Positions 15,774 through 24,069 are shown, numbered from the stretch's first letter. The stretch: DNA of 64,000 bases from Lacisediminihabitans sp040549465 (GCF_040549465.1 NZ_JBEPTL010000010.1:1-64000); one strand, 5' to 3'. Program-made: numbers and translations. The notes: generated from the sequence alone by a model not told the origin.

Positions 15774-16681
15774 GCGAGAACCTCGTCGGTGGGAAAGTTC
15801 ACCAGCGGCTTCGCGATGCTGGCGGTAAATTCGACGAGTCCGACCAGCCGACCATCCGGTGCGATGGCGGCGACCGGTCCCTCACCGTCGACAGGGCGGA
15901 TGGCGTGCAAGCGCTTACCGTGACCGAGGTCTACGGCCTCGGCCGCACTCAGGGTGTACACCGGGAACAGGCGGGATGCGACATCCGCTGGGCCGAGTAG
16001 GGATGCAGCGACGTCGAGGGTCTCGAGTTCCGCCGCATTCGACACCGAGAAAGGGCCGATCTTCGTGCGGCGCAGTGCGGTGAGATGGCCGCCGATGCCG
16101 AGCGACTCCCCGAGATCGCGGGCGATCGCCCGGATGTAGGTGCCGGAGGAGCATTCCACGCGAACGTCGAGATCGAGAAAGCCGTCTGTGGCGCGCGAAC
16201 CGAGGAGCTCCAAGGCGGAGATCGTGACGGCTCGCGCGGCGAGTTCGACGGTCTCCCCCGCCCGTGCCAGCGTGTAGGCGCGCTTGCCATCCACTTTGAT
16301 GGCGCTCACGCTGCTCGGTACCTGGCTAATCACCCCGCTCAGCGAGTCGAGCGCAGTGCGGATGGCTTCGGGATGGACCGCAGCCACGCTCTCGGCGTTT
16401 GCCGTGCGCAGAGTCTCGCCCTCTGCATCATCCGTCGAGGTCGACGCCCCGAGACGGATGGTGGCGAAGTACTCCTTGTCGAGCCCGACCAGGAAGGTCA
16501 GCAGGCGTGTGGAACTGTTGATGCCGAGCACCAGAAGGCCGGTCGCCATCGGGTCGAGAGTGCCGGCATGACCGACCTTGCGGGTGCCCGCCCGCTTTCT
16601 GGTGCGCGAGACGACATCGTGGCTCGTGATGCCCTGAGGCTTGTCGACGAGAAGGATGCCGCTGCGGTTCGCCCCGGTCAC
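15770..16681 (-). CDS. truB: tRNA pseudouridine(55) synthase
   Basis: TruB makes pseudouridine 55 in the T-loop of tRNAs. The N-terminal block GILLVDKPQGITSHDVV and the catalytic GTLDPMATG with nucleophile D43 are intact, as are the YSxxRR-type KRAYTLARAGE segment and the GTYIRAIARDLG motif. A C-terminal actinobacterial extension binds RNA. 303 aa is typical. The start overlaps a small upstream gene by four bases. In many bacteria truB follows rbfA; here panE, a kinase-like gene, mutY and the interrupted glycosylase gene lie between them. Confidence 0.95.
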   Translation of the reverse strand: MTGANRSGILLVDKPQGITSHDVVSRTRKRAGTRKVGHAGTLDPMATGLLVLGINSSTRLLTFLVGLDKEYFATIRLGASTSTDDAEGETLRTANAESVAAVHPEAIRTALDSLSGVISQVPSSVSAIKVDGKRAYTLARAGETVELAARAVTISALELLGSRATDGFLDLDVRVECSSGTYIRAIARDLGESLGIGGHLTALRRTKIGPFSVSNAAELETLDVAASLLGPADVASRLFPVYTLSAAEAVDLGHGKRLHAIRPVDGEGPVAAIAPDGRLVGLVEFTASIAKPLVNFPTDEVLA

Positions 16682-16896
16682 CGTTCGTCCCGCGCGTGGC
16701 TGGCGCCCAGTTCGAGCACCAGATCGAGTTTCTCGGGGAAGGCGACCGCCAGCAGTTCCCGCACGTCGGGATCGTCATAGTCATCAGTCATCCGCAGCCC
16801 GATCATCGTGTTCACCAGCATGCCACCCGCCAGGAAGCTCTGTACCTCGTCGGGATCGAAGCCGGCCTCAGACCGGAGGAAGCGGTACACACCCAT
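16678..16896 (-). CDS. Small conserved hypothetical protein upstream of truB
   Basis: 72 residues, MGVYRFLRSEAGFDPDEVQS onward, acidic and probably helical; no cysteines and no membrane helix. Its stop overlaps the truB start (ATGA), which supports a real coupled gene. A role linked to tRNA or ribosome work is only suggested by position. Confidence 0.55.
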   Translation of the reverse strand: MGVYRFLRSEAGFDPDEVQSFLAGGMLVNTMIGLRMTDDYDDPDVRELLAVAFPEKLDLVLELGASHARDER

Positions 16897-16964
16897 GAAC
16901 CCGTCACGACGCCAGAATACGCTGACCCGAAGCGGTCAGACCGCAGCCAAGTAGTATTCGGACC

Positions 16965-17951
16965 ATGAGGGTTGCGGTCATCGGCGCGGGGGCGGTCGGC
17001 GGCACAATCGCCGCACTGCTCGCCCGCGACGGTCACGAGGTACAGGTCACGGCGCGTGGCGAGCATCTCGCGGCGATCGTGCGCGAGGGCATCCACCTCG
17101 GCGGCGTCTGGGGCGACTACGTCGCCCGCGTCAGCGCTTGTGAGACGCTGACCAGGAGTCCCGATCTCGCCGTCGTCGCCACGAAAGCCCAGGATGCGGA
17201 GGCCGCCCTGCGCTCCAACGCGGCCTTCCTCGTCGGCATCCCCGTGGTCGTGATGCAGAACGGCCTGGAGGGTATCGAGAGCGCCCATCGCGGCGCCCCG
17301 CGGTCGGACATCGTCGGAGGCCTGGTGCTCTACGCAGCCTCGTTCCTCTCCCCGGGCCAGGTCACCGTAACGACGGGCGGCTCCACCTACCTCGGCGGCG
17401 AACTGTTGCCGACCGTCTATGCGTCCCGCATCCTCGGCGCGGTCATGCCCACCACCGTCACCGGCAACTTCGAGGGTGCCCAGTGGACCAAACTGATCGT
17501 CAATCATGTGAACGCCCTTTCGGCGATCACCGGTCTGAGCGTGCAGGAGGTCATCTCCAACCGCGGCCTACGACGTGTAATGACCGAGAGTATGCGCGAA
17601 GCTGTCCGGGTGGGCGTGGCCAAAGGCATCGTGTTCGAAAAGGTGCAGGGACTCTCCAACGGGACGCTGCGGGCGCTGCTGCGGCTGCCGACAGCCTTCG
17701 GTCAGCTCTTGCCGCTGCTGATGAAACGCAGGATGGGAAAGCGTCCGAATCCAGGCTCGACGCTGCAGAGCATCCGTCGTGGACTACCGACCGAGATCGA
17801 CTACCTCAACGGGGCGATCGTGCACCACGGCGACCTGCTCGGTGTACCGACGCCCGTCAGCAAGCTACTCGTATCGATGGTGCACGAGGTCGAGAAGACC
17901 GGCGACTTCATCGCGGCTGAGTCAGTGATAGCGCGGGTACAGTCGCTCTGA
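16965..17951 (+). CDS. 2-dehydropantoate 2-reductase family protein
   Basis: A 328-residue PanE/ApbA-type NADPH-dependent reductase. The Rossmann motif GAGAVGG is at 7-13, the substrate-domain lysine lies in the WTKLIVNHVNALSAITG block near 175-190, and the C-terminal DYLNGAIVHHG motif is well preserved. True PanE makes pantoate for coenzyme A, but the family has many paralogues acting on other 2-oxo acids, so I leave the symbol empty. It diverges from the truB operon with about 70 bp between starts. Confidence 0.85.
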   Translation: MRVAVIGAGAVGGTIAALLARDGHEVQVTARGEHLAAIVREGIHLGGVWGDYVARVSACETLTRSPDLAVVATKAQDAEAALRSNAAFLVGIPVVVMQNGLEGIESAHRGAPRSDIVGGLVLYAASFLSPGQVTVTTGGSTYLGGELLPTVYASRILGAVMPTTVTGNFEGAQWTKLIVNHVNALSAITGLSVQEVISNRGLRRVMTESMREAVRVGVAKGIVFEKVQGLSNGTLRALLRLPTAFGQLLPLLMKRRMGKRPNPGSTLQSIRRGLPTEIDYLNGAIVHHGDLLGVPTPVSKLLVSMVHEVEKTGDFIAAESVIARVQSL

Positions 17952-17957
17952 CCACCA

Positions 17958-18021
17958 GGTCGCGGAGCCTGTCGAGGCGCCCCACGCAGCCCAGTCCGCT
18001 TCGACAGGCGCAGCGAACGAA
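17958..18021. repeat. Palindromic intergenic repeat (REP-like), possible bidirectional terminator
   Basis: GAGCCTGTCGAGGCG and CGCTTCGACAGGCGC form the two arms of a hairpin between the convergent panE-like and kinase-like genes. The TTCGACAGGC...AGCGAAC type of palindrome is a frequent intergenic repeat in Microbacteriaceae, as I recall. One mismatch is present in the 12-bp stem. Confidence 0.6.
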
Positions 18022-18639
18022 TCAGCAGGAATCGGCGAAGACCCTGCGGGGATGCTCCTCGTCACGGTTGTCGATGATGGCGACAACTGCCGCTCGGGGT
18101 CGTACCTCCGCCAGGTAAAGCGCGTCAGCGCGCGTCTCGCGATTGCTCTCCTCCACCGGCACCTCGACGAAGATCGAATAGCTCCACAGACCCGCCAGTT
18201 CCTTACGGTTGAGGAACACACCGTCGACGATCAGAACCGCGTCGGAACCGGCGCTCATCCATTTCGGCTGGATCGCCGCCTCCCGCTTGGCATCGTAGGC
18301 CGCCAGCACGAAGCCGGTGCTGCCCGAGGCGCGGAAAGGATCGATGAGCACGCGGCGGAAGACCGAGTAGTCGTAAGCCTCGGCGTAGTAGGCCTGTGGT
18401 GAGTCGAGATCCTGGTTTTCCCACGCGGTGTGCGGTTTGTGGAAGTCGTCGATGGATGCCCGGAAGACCTTGCGACCTCCCTTGCGCAGCTGCTCCGCGA
18501 GGGCGTCGGCGAAGACGCCGGTACCCGCGGCCGAGGTGCCGTCCACAGCTACGATCGCGCGACCGACCCCATAGCTGTGCAGGATCTCGGCAGCGAGCGC
18601 GTCGAGGGTGTCGCTCTTTTCTGGTGCCCATCTGGCCAT
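18022..18639 (-). CDS. Uridine kinase-like P-loop protein with a degenerate Walker A motif
   Basis: A 205-residue protein resembling actinobacterial uridine kinase-like/phosphoribulokinase-fold proteins. The ASIDDFHKPHTAW block (Walker B and substrate region), AYDYSVFRRVLIDP and VLIVDGVFLNRKEL are well preserved. The P-loop at 34-41 reads GTSAAGTG, so the essential lysine is threonine (T40) and the following Ser/Thr is glycine. Normal ATP binding is therefore doubtful. It starts at 18639 next to a suspicious poly-G/C block. Its stop is just inside a palindromic repeat. Confidence 0.75.
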   Translation of the reverse strand: MARWAPEKSDTLDALAAEILHSYGVGRAIVAVDGTSAAGTGVFADALAEQLRKGGRKVFRASIDDFHKPHTAWENQDLDSPQAYYAEAYDYSVFRRVLIDPFRASGSTGFVLAAYDAKREAAIQPKWMSAGSDAVLIVDGVFLNRKELAGLWSYSIFVEVPVEESNRETRADALYLAEVRPRAAVVAIIDNRDEEHPRRVFADSC

Positions 18640-18716
18640 CTGCCCAGACTACGCCGGTGGCCTCACCGGTGACCGTTGTGACGGACCGATCGGCTACGGC
18701 GCTCGAACCCACTGTG

Positions 18717-18957
18717 CGCTGTCGTGTGGGGGGGGGGGGGGGGGGGGGGGGGGGGCGGGGGGGGGCCCCCGCCCCCCCCCCCCCGCGGGGGGGGGGGGGG
18801 GGGGGGGGGGGGGCGCAAGGAGAGCGGCCGAGCGGGGGCGCCCCGGGGGGGGGGGGGGGGGCCCCGCGGGCCCCCCCCCCCCCCCCCCGCGGCGCGGGGG
18901 GGGGGGGGGGGGGGGCGGCGCGCCCCCCCCCCCCCCCCCCCCCCCCCCACGACAGCG
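18717..18957. repeat. Poly-G/poly-C block bounded by a 10-bp inverted repeat; likely assembly artefact
   Basis: The gap between the kinase-like gene and mutY (18640-18974) contains about 220 bp made almost only of G-runs and C-runs, flanked by CGCTGTCGTG (18717-18726) and CACGACAGCG (18948-18957), exact inverse complements. No known gene or regulator has such sequence. It is most simply explained by sequencing failure at a strong hairpin. Open frames through it encode only poly-Gly/Pro/Arg and are not genes. The mutY promoter region cannot be read here. Confidence 0.8.
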
Positions 18958-18974
18958 TTACCTAGAGTGGTGGG

Positions 18975-19841
18975 GTGAGCATCGCACCGGCCGTCAACGC
19001 GTGGTTCGTGGCGAACGGTCGGGACCTGCCGTGGCGACGTGACGGATTCACCGCCTGGGGAACCCTGGTCAGCGAGTTCATGCTGCAACAGACACCAGTG
19101 GCCCGGGTGATCCCGCGGTTGGAAGACTGGCTGGCGCGCTGGCCGACGCCGGCCGACCTGGCGGCGGTGCCGTCGGGCGAGGCGGTGCGGGCCTGGGACC
19201 GGCTCGGTTATCCACGCCGCGCGCTCAACCTGCACGCCGCGGCGATCGCAATCACCGAACGGCACGGTGGAGTGGTTCCGCACGATGTCGACGAGCTGCT
19301 CGCGCTCCCCGGGATCGGTGATTACACCTCGCGGGCGATCGCCGCCTTCGCGTACGGCCATCGGCATCCGGTCGTCGACACGAACGTGCGGCGTGTCATG
19401 GCCAGGGCCATTGACGGCCAGGGCGAACCCGCACCGCCGTCGAAACGTGACCTGGCCGCGATGGAGGCGATCCTGCCAGAAGACCCTGTCGAGGCGCGGA
19501 TCACGAACGCCGGGGTCATGGAGCTCGGCGCGATCGTCTGTACAGCCCGGTCACCGCGATGCGACGCATGCCCGATCGCCGACCAGTGCGCATGGCGCAG
19601 CGCCGGCTACCCGGAATTCTGCGGCGTGAAGAAGGCGGCACAGAAGAAGTTCGAAGGATCCGACCGGCAGGTGCGCGGCCTGATCATGGCCGAACTGCGC
19701 GCGTCGGACGTACCTGTCACCCTCGCCGAACTCGAACCGGTATCGGCGGATGCGGCCCAGTTCTCGCGGGCGCTGGCCGGACTGCTGCGCGACGGCCTGG
19801 TCGTCGGCTCGCCAGAAGACGGCTACGACCTGCCTTCCTAA
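18975..19841 (+). CDS. mutY: A/G-specific adenine DNA glycosylase
   Basis: MutY removes adenine mispaired with 8-oxoguanine. The catalytic glutamate is E34 (SEFMLQQT), the helix-hairpin-helix is LPGIGDYT (111-118), the catalytic aspartate is D135 (VDTNVRR), and the [4Fe-4S] ligands are C189, C196, C199 and C205 with standard spacing. At 288 aa it ends soon after a short C-terminal segment and lacks the NUDIX-like 8-oxoG recognition domain, as in other actinobacterial forms. The GTG start is preceded by AGAGTGGTGG. The next gene downstream is an Fpg/Nei glycosylase gene, so oxidative-damage repair genes are paired here. Confidence 0.92.
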   Translation: MSIAPAVNAWFVANGRDLPWRRDGFTAWGTLVSEFMLQQTPVARVIPRLEDWLARWPTPADLAAVPSGEAVRAWDRLGYPRRALNLHAAAIAITERHGGVVPHDVDELLALPGIGDYTSRAIAAFAYGHRHPVVDTNVRRVMARAIDGQGEPAPPSKRDLAAMEAILPEDPVEARITNAGVMELGAIVCTARSPRCDACPIADQCAWRSAGYPEFCGVKKAAQKKFEGSDRQVRGLIMAELRASDVPVTLAELEPVSADAAQFSRALAGLLRDGLVVGSPEDGYDLPS

Positions 19842-19903
19842 AACGGCCCGCTAGACACATCCGTCGATGGACGTATGTCGCCGGTCAGGAGGACAATCGA
19901 TAG

Positions 19904-20689
19904 ATGCCCGAACTGCCGGAAGTGCACGCCCTCGTGGTCGATCTGGGCGCGCGACTTAACGGCAGGAAGGTCGAGCGTCTCGACGTCGTGTCTTTCGCCG
20001 CCCTCAAGACTTTTAATCCACCAGTTTCGAGCATCGCCGAACAGTACATCGAGGGCGTGTCGCGCCATGGCAAGTTTCTCGACATCGCCGTGGGAGAGCT
20101 TCACCTGGTGATGCATCTTGCGCGGGCCGGATGGATCCGCTGGCGAGAGAGCGCGCCGGTGCAATCGGGCCGGCCGGGCAAGGGTCCGCTGGCCGCTCGA
20201 CTGGTGCTCGACGATGGCTCGGGTCTCGACATCACCGAGGCCGGCACCAAGAAGAGCCTCGCGATCTATCTCGTCGCTGACCCCCGGGAGGTTCCGGGAA
20301 TCGCCAGGCTCGGCCCTGACCCGCTCGATGATGCGTTCACCGAGCTACGCTTCGCCGACATCCTCAGCTCTGCCGGTCGCTCCCAGACCAAGGGCGTGCT
20401 GCGCAACCAGTCGATCATCGCCGGCATCGGCAACGCCTACTCCGACGAGATCCTGCACGCTGCCAGGATGTCGCCGTTCAAACCCGCCGCGATGGCTCCG
20501 GATGAGGTTGAACGGCTCTACGAGGCGATGCAGGGAACGCTGAGGGCAGCCATCATCCGCGCTGATGGACTCGCCGCTTCGGAGCTCAAAAAGGAGAAGA
20601 AATCCAATCTTCAGGTGCACGGGCGCGCCGGAGAACCGTGCCCTGTCTGCGGCGACACAGTGCGTCAGGTGACCTTCGCCGATTCCTGA
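19904..20689 (+). pseudogene. Fpg/Nei family DNA glycosylase, 5' part, interrupted by an integrated element
   Basis: Begins MPELPEVHAL with the catalytic Pro2 and Glu3, K57 in RHGKFL and the helix-two-turn-helix (NQSIIAGIGNAYSDEILH). The frame ends after CPVCGDTVRQVTFADS at 261 aa, so only the first cysteine pair (C246, C249) of the Cys4 zinc finger remains. The rest of the gene lies 11.8 kb away at 32468-32548. Joining at the shared TC dinucleotide gives a 286-residue protein in frame. The present product should be impaired in DNA binding. Fpg removes 8-oxoguanine and Nei oxidised pyrimidines; which one this was is not certain. Confidence 0.9.
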
Positions 20690-20714
20690 AAGTGCACTTC
20701 TTGCGCCCTATGGT
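20684..20714 (+). other. attL: core TC plus element-side arm
   Basis: The host sequence ends at GCCGAT; the TC at 20684-20685 is the likely crossover dinucleotide. It is followed by CTGAAA and the 23-bp arm GTGCACTTC...CCCTATGGT (20692-20714). The arm is repeated as inverse complement at the right end. Confidence 0.85.
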
Positions 20715-20715
20715 C

Positions 20716-20721
20716 GATAAT
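20716..20721 (+). promoter_or_regulatory. Candidate -10 element of a leaderless integrase promoter
   Basis: GATAAT ends six bases before the integrase ATG (20728), and there is no Shine-Dalgarno in between. This spacing fits leaderless transcription from the A of the ATG, which is common in actinobacteria. The -35 position would fall inside the att arm, which is kept in both integrated and excised forms. Confidence 0.4.
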
Positions 20722-20727
20722 TGACAT

Positions 20728-22308
20728 ATGAGCAAACCCATCCCAGTCGTGCCAGGCCGCGCAGCGATCTACACGCGCATCTCAAAAGATACGGAAGGCG
20801 AGAAGGTAGGCGTCGCTCGTCAACTCGCTGACTGTATTGCCCTAGCCGAGAGCAGCAATCTCGATGTCGTCGCGACGTTTTCGGATAACGACATCGGTGC
20901 ATCAACTCGATCTACGAAGGCGCGGCCGCAGTTTGAAGACATGCTCGACCGTGCGCAGCGCGGCGAGTTCACCCACCTGCTTGCGTACAGCAACTCACGG
21001 CTGACGCGGCGACCGCGAGAGGTGGAAGACCTTATCCACCTCTCCGAACGCTACGGCGTGCGGATCAGAACGGTTGTCTCCGGCGACGACGACCTGAGCA
21101 CCGCAGATGGTCGGATGGTCGCACGAATCAAAGGCAACGTCGACGCTGCCGAAGCCGAACGGACCGGAGAACGCGTGAGCGCAGCGGCAAGGCATCGCCT
21201 CGCGAACGGCGGTTGGATAGGAGGGGTCCCGCCTTTCGGCTACAAACGCGAAGACAAAGGACTGATACCGAACCCAGATGAAGTTGCGTTGGTCGAGGAA
21301 GCTACGCGACGCCTCCTCGATCTTGATGAGTCCCTGTATTCGATCGTGAAGAGCTGGGTCCAGCGAGGCACGGTAACCCGCGTAAGTAAGACAAAGCCGA
21401 ACGGCACGACCTGGCGTCACTCGGCTCTGCGCGCCGCTCTTACCAATCAGGCGTTGATCGGGTTGAACAGCGCCGGAGTTCCGGCCTGGGACCCAATCAT
21501 TGACGTCGACACCTTCGAACGACTCAAGGACAAGCTGATCGACCCTCGGCGCGTAGCCATGAACCCGGATGGCCGGAAGTCCGCCAAGTATGCGTTAGGC
21601 GGTGGCCTGGTCGTATGCGGGTGGTGCGGTAAACCGTTGTCGGCAATCGCTCGCAACGTTGGCGACCGCAAAGAAGTCAAGCTCGTGTGCCGGTCATTCC
21701 TTAACGGTAGTGATGAGGACAATCACACGACCGGTTTTGACGGGAGGTCAACCAATCGGGTGAAGATCGACCACGACGGACTTCTGGAGTACGCGTTCGA
21801 GAGAGCATTCGAACATCTGAATGACTCGGCCTACTGGGAGGACCAGAAGCGAAAACGGGCCGATGCTGGCAGCGATACCGCCAAGCATCGCGATACGCGG
21901 AAGGCGAAGGAGTTTGAACGCGAGAGGGTGCTCACCCAGCATCGAGTCGGAGCCATCAGCGACGTGCGGTTGGTGGCGGACTTGGCGATTGTCGATGCCG
22001 AGCTAGCCGCGATCAATCAGAAGATCGACACCTCCTCGGGCGGACCTTCTGCACGCGATGTGTGGGCGGGGCGGGAGTCGAAGCTCAAGGCGTGGGCCAA
22101 ATGGCAGCCTGGCGAGCAGCGCCTCTTTTTGAGCATGCTCATAGACAAGATCGAGGTAGGCAACTGGCCGCGAGGCATCCCAACGACAACGTTGCCGAAG
22201 AAGAACGAGACGACAGACCAGTTCAAGTTGCGGCGGTCTACCGCTGCTCGCGATGCTTTGAAGAAGCGCGTTACGATTCACCCGCTTGATGACTTGCGTT
22301 CCGAATGA
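20728..22308 (+). CDS. int: Large serine recombinase (integrase)
   Basis: A 526-residue site-specific integrase. The resolvase catalytic domain (10-155) has the nucleophile S19 in IYTRIS and the arginines of SNSRLTRR. A recombinase DNA-binding domain follows (about 165-290, GVPPFGYKR), then a zinc ribbon with C297, C300 and C321, and a charged coiled-coil region (about 365-430) as in phiC31/Bxb1-type enzymes. It lies 13 bp inside attL, the usual position. It reads in the same direction as the interrupted glycosylase gene. Excision would need a recombination directionality factor, which I could not identify among the small genes. Confidence 0.95.
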   Translation: MSKPIPVVPGRAAIYTRISKDTEGEKVGVARQLADCIALAESSNLDVVATFSDNDIGASTRSTKARPQFEDMLDRAQRGEFTHLLAYSNSRLTRRPREVEDLIHLSERYGVRIRTVVSGDDDLSTADGRMVARIKGNVDAAEAERTGERVSAAARHRLANGGWIGGVPPFGYKREDKGLIPNPDEVALVEEATRRLLDLDESLYSIVKSWVQRGTVTRVSKTKPNGTTWRHSALRAALTNQALIGLNSAGVPAWDPIIDVDTFERLKDKLIDPRRVAMNPDGRKSAKYALGGGLVVCGWCGKPLSAIARNVGDRKEVKLVCRSFLNGSDEDNHTTGFDGRSTNRVKIDHDGLLEYAFERAFEHLNDSAYWEDQKRKRADAGSDTAKHRDTRKAKEFERERVLTQHRVGAISDVRLVADLAIVDAELAAINQKIDTSSGGPSARDVWAGRESKLKAWAKWQPGEQRLFLSMLIDKIEVGNWPRGIPTTTLPKKNETTDQFKLRRSTAARDALKKRVTIHPLDDLRSE

Positions 22309-22397
22309 CATTCATGTTATCTTGAAATCACGTGGAGGGCCGATCATACGGCACCAGGTATAAACGCTCGGGAAATGCAATCGCCCCGAGGTACCCA

Positions 22398-22432
22398 AGC
22401 ACCGCGAGACTTATGTCTCTCGGTGCTTTTTT
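22398..22432 (+). terminator. Rho-independent terminator after the integrase
   Basis: AGCACCGCGAGAC (22398-22410) pairs with GTCTCTCGGTGCT (22414-22426), one mismatch, with a TTA(T) loop, followed by six T. It separates the integrase from the next gene. Confidence 0.85.
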
Positions 22433-22485
22433 CATTTCATCGCACGGTGAGGTCTGAGTCTCGCGGCGCACCAAATGAAATGAAA
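22430..22485. promoter_or_regulatory. Spaced 11-bp inverted repeat upstream of a small element gene
   Basis: TTTCATTTCAT (22430-22440) and ATGAAATGAAA (22475-22485) are exact inverse complements 34 bp apart, and the right arm ends 13 bp before the next GTG start. It could be an operator or an mRNA structure that hides the ribosome-binding site; nothing else is seen in 22309-22498 besides the terminator. Confidence 0.4.
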
Positions 22486-22498
22486 GGCAGGTCCCATC

Positions 22499-22774
22499 GT
22501 GGACAGCAACAGCATCAGGCTCGTCGTCGAGGTCACTCGCGAAGGCGACGGCTCGTTTGCACTCAGCATCGAGGACGACTATTTCGGGGACAGTGACAAG
22601 CGCTACGTCGGAGGTCTGTCTGAAGGGCAGATCTTCGACCCCGCTCAGGCCGCGGAGGATGCGGGCTGGCTCGTGAAGCGCTACCTCGCAGAAGGAGAGC
22701 AGGAAGGCGAAATGGGCGCGATCTATCGAATCGCTGCTCCGCTCGTTTCCGAGGAGTCAGCCGTGAAGTCGTAG
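22499..22774 (+). CDS. Element hypothetical protein, 91 aa
   Basis: The GTG at 22499 is preceded by AAAGGCAGG. The product reads MDSNSIRLVVEVTREGDGSF onward: acidic, soluble, with an alternating N-terminal strand pattern and a helical middle (AQAAEDAGWLVKRYLAEGE). I do not recognise a family. It is the only gene besides the integrase and the membrane protein on the plus strand of the element, and lies just after the integrase terminator. Confidence 0.55.
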   Translation: MDSNSIRLVVEVTREGDGSFALSIEDDYFGDSDKRYVGGLSEGQIFDPAQAAEDAGWLVKRYLAEGEQEGEMGAIYRIAAPLVSEESAVKS

Positions 22775-22934
22775 AAGCGCCTGCGATGCGAGGAATGGAC
22801 CAGTGCGATTACACCTCGCGCTGGTCCCCTCGTGTCGTCAGATGATCGCGTGAGACTTCTCCACAGCCCATATGCGCCGATCCGTCGACTCGCCTAACAT
22901 CGGCGCGAGCGTAGGGACGATCTGGACGAACGTC

Positions 22935-23432
22935 CTATACGCCGTGCGCCTCACCCTTGACCGCTGTGGCGATCTTCGGTGCAATCGCGGCTGAATCGGC
23001 AACGCCGTCGCTTGAATTCAGGGAAAGGACTGCATTACCGGAGGCGATGTAAATTCCCCCGAATGAATCGCTGGCTTTCCCCCAAGTCGCCAGAGTATCG
23101 GCGTCCGGGAACACGTTGATTCCCGCTTCGAAATTGTCGACGGTGATGTCAAATCGTGCCTTTGCACCAGACAAGCCAGCTTCGGCACGGACAGGCTCTG
23201 TGTGCTGAATCCCAAGATCGTCGAGCGCCTTCGTGAACGTTTGAACTGCTGCGTCGATATCTGATACAGACTCCGAGGGTGACGGCGACGGCGTTGCAGA
23301 AGGACTGGCCGCTTTCGGTTTCGCACCCGCACCAGAACCAGCGTCAGCGGTATTGCTGCTCGCGCACCCAGTGAGGGCGAGCATTGCGATCAACGATATG
23401 GAACCGACGGCGGTGGCTATTCTGTGATTCAT
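22935..23432 (-). CDS. Putative lipoprotein (element cargo)
   Basis: A 165-residue protein with signal peptide and lipobox LALTGC (lipidated C23), a Ser/Pro/Ala-rich linker (about 25-55, PSATPSPSPSES) and a 110-residue C-terminal domain beginning DIDAAVQTFTKALDDLGIQ. The anchored domain would face outside the membrane. Cell-surface lipoproteins carried by prophages can block superinfection, but here this is only a possibility. Its upstream region shares a 22-23 bp sequence, at the same 42-bp distance from the start, with the next gene, which suggests joint control. Confidence 0.75.
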   Translation of the reverse strand: MNHRIATAVGSISLIAMLALTGCASSNTADAGSGAGAKPKAASPSATPSPSPSESVSDIDAAVQTFTKALDDLGIQHTEPVRAEAGLSGAKARFDITVDNFEAGINVFPDADTLATWGKASDSFGGIYIASGNAVLSLNSSDGVADSAAIAPKIATAVKGEAHGV

Positions 23433-23473
23433 GGCTTCAGGCTATCGGCGCACCGATTGAATAGCTTGCCCGA

Positions 23474-23496
23474 CGACTACCCCACTTAGGGGCGTC
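23474..23496 (-). promoter_or_regulatory. Shared upstream element, copy 1 (lipoprotein gene)
   Basis: CGACTACCCCACTTAGGGG followed by CGTC on the plus strand, 42 bp before the lipoprotein start. It is nearly identical to the copy at 24111-24132 before the PH-SHOCT gene. Probably a promoter or operator used by both cargo genes. Confidence 0.55.
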
Positions 23497-23571
23497 AAAC
23501 GCGCCCGAACTGCCTTGAGCCGATGGAAGCCGTCGTTGGGGCGTGGTGGTGCGACCGCTGCCAGGCGTCGA

Positions 23572-24069
23572 TCAGATCTGAGCCAGAAGCTCGGCCTTCT
23601 TAACAGAGAACTCTTCTTCTGTAAGAATCCCTGAGTCACGAAGCGAGCCGAGTTGCTGGATCTTGCCAATGATGTCTTCTTGCGGCTGGCTCTGCTGCTG
23701 GACAGGGACAGAAGAGACCTTCATCTGCTCTCTGACAGTCTCCACAAGCTTGAGTGCCGATTCGGCCGGCTGGATCCACTTCAAGTTGACGCGGTTGCCA
23801 GAGGCAAAGAACGTGATCGTGTACCCCATCATCGTTTTGCCTGAGTCGAAGGACGAAATGCTTTTGTAGGCGTACGACTCCAACTCATGCCCGCCGAGTT
23901 TCTTCGCAAAGAAGACAACTCTGTGCTGGGTAGCCATCAGGATTCCAGATCGAATGCTGTCGTTACCCAGTATTTTGGCTTCATACGTTCCTACCGCAGA
24001 GGCCAATACTTCCTCGTCAGCGTCCAGGTGAGGCCGAGCTTGACCGATGAGCTTCTCTTCTTTCGCCAT
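23572..24069 (-). CDS. PH-like and SHOCT domain protein (element cargo)
   Basis: 165 residues. A bacterial PH (YokE-like) domain at about 10-112 (EVLASAVGTYEAKI, GILMATQHRVVFFAKK, SYAYKSISSFDSG) is followed by a Gln-rich linker and a C-terminal SHOCT domain at about 133-163 (IIGKIQQLGSLRDSGILTEE, EFSVKKAELLAQI). The combination is common in Gram-positive bacteria and phages; SHOCT is a short oligomerisation helix pair. Probably cytoplasmic. The molecular role is unknown. It is transcribed with the cargo lipoprotein orientation and has its own copy of the shared upstream element. Confidence 0.85.
   Translation of the reverse strand: MAKEEKLIGQARPHLDADEEVLASAVGTYEAKILGNDSIRSGILMATQHRVVFFAKKLGGHELESYAYKSISSFDSGKTMMGYTITFFASGNRVNLKWIQPAESALKLVETVREQMKVSSVPVQQQSQPQEDIIGKIQQLGSLRDSGILTEEEFSVKKAELLAQI

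Noticed and set aside
18396..19367. Several long open frames of poly-Gly, poly-Pro and Arg through the G/C block
   Set aside because: They exist only because G and C runs contain no stop codons; they overlap the kinase-like and mutY genes and show no domain.
20728..22308. Idea that the element is a complete prophage
   Set aside because: No portal, large terminase, tail, tape-measure or lysis gene in 11.8 kb, and both ends are exactly defined, so nothing is missing through a window edge.
22398..22432. Possible tRNA-like or riboswitch structure after the integrase
   Set aside because: The stem is followed by six T and has no anticodon- or aptamer-like arms; a simple terminator explains it.
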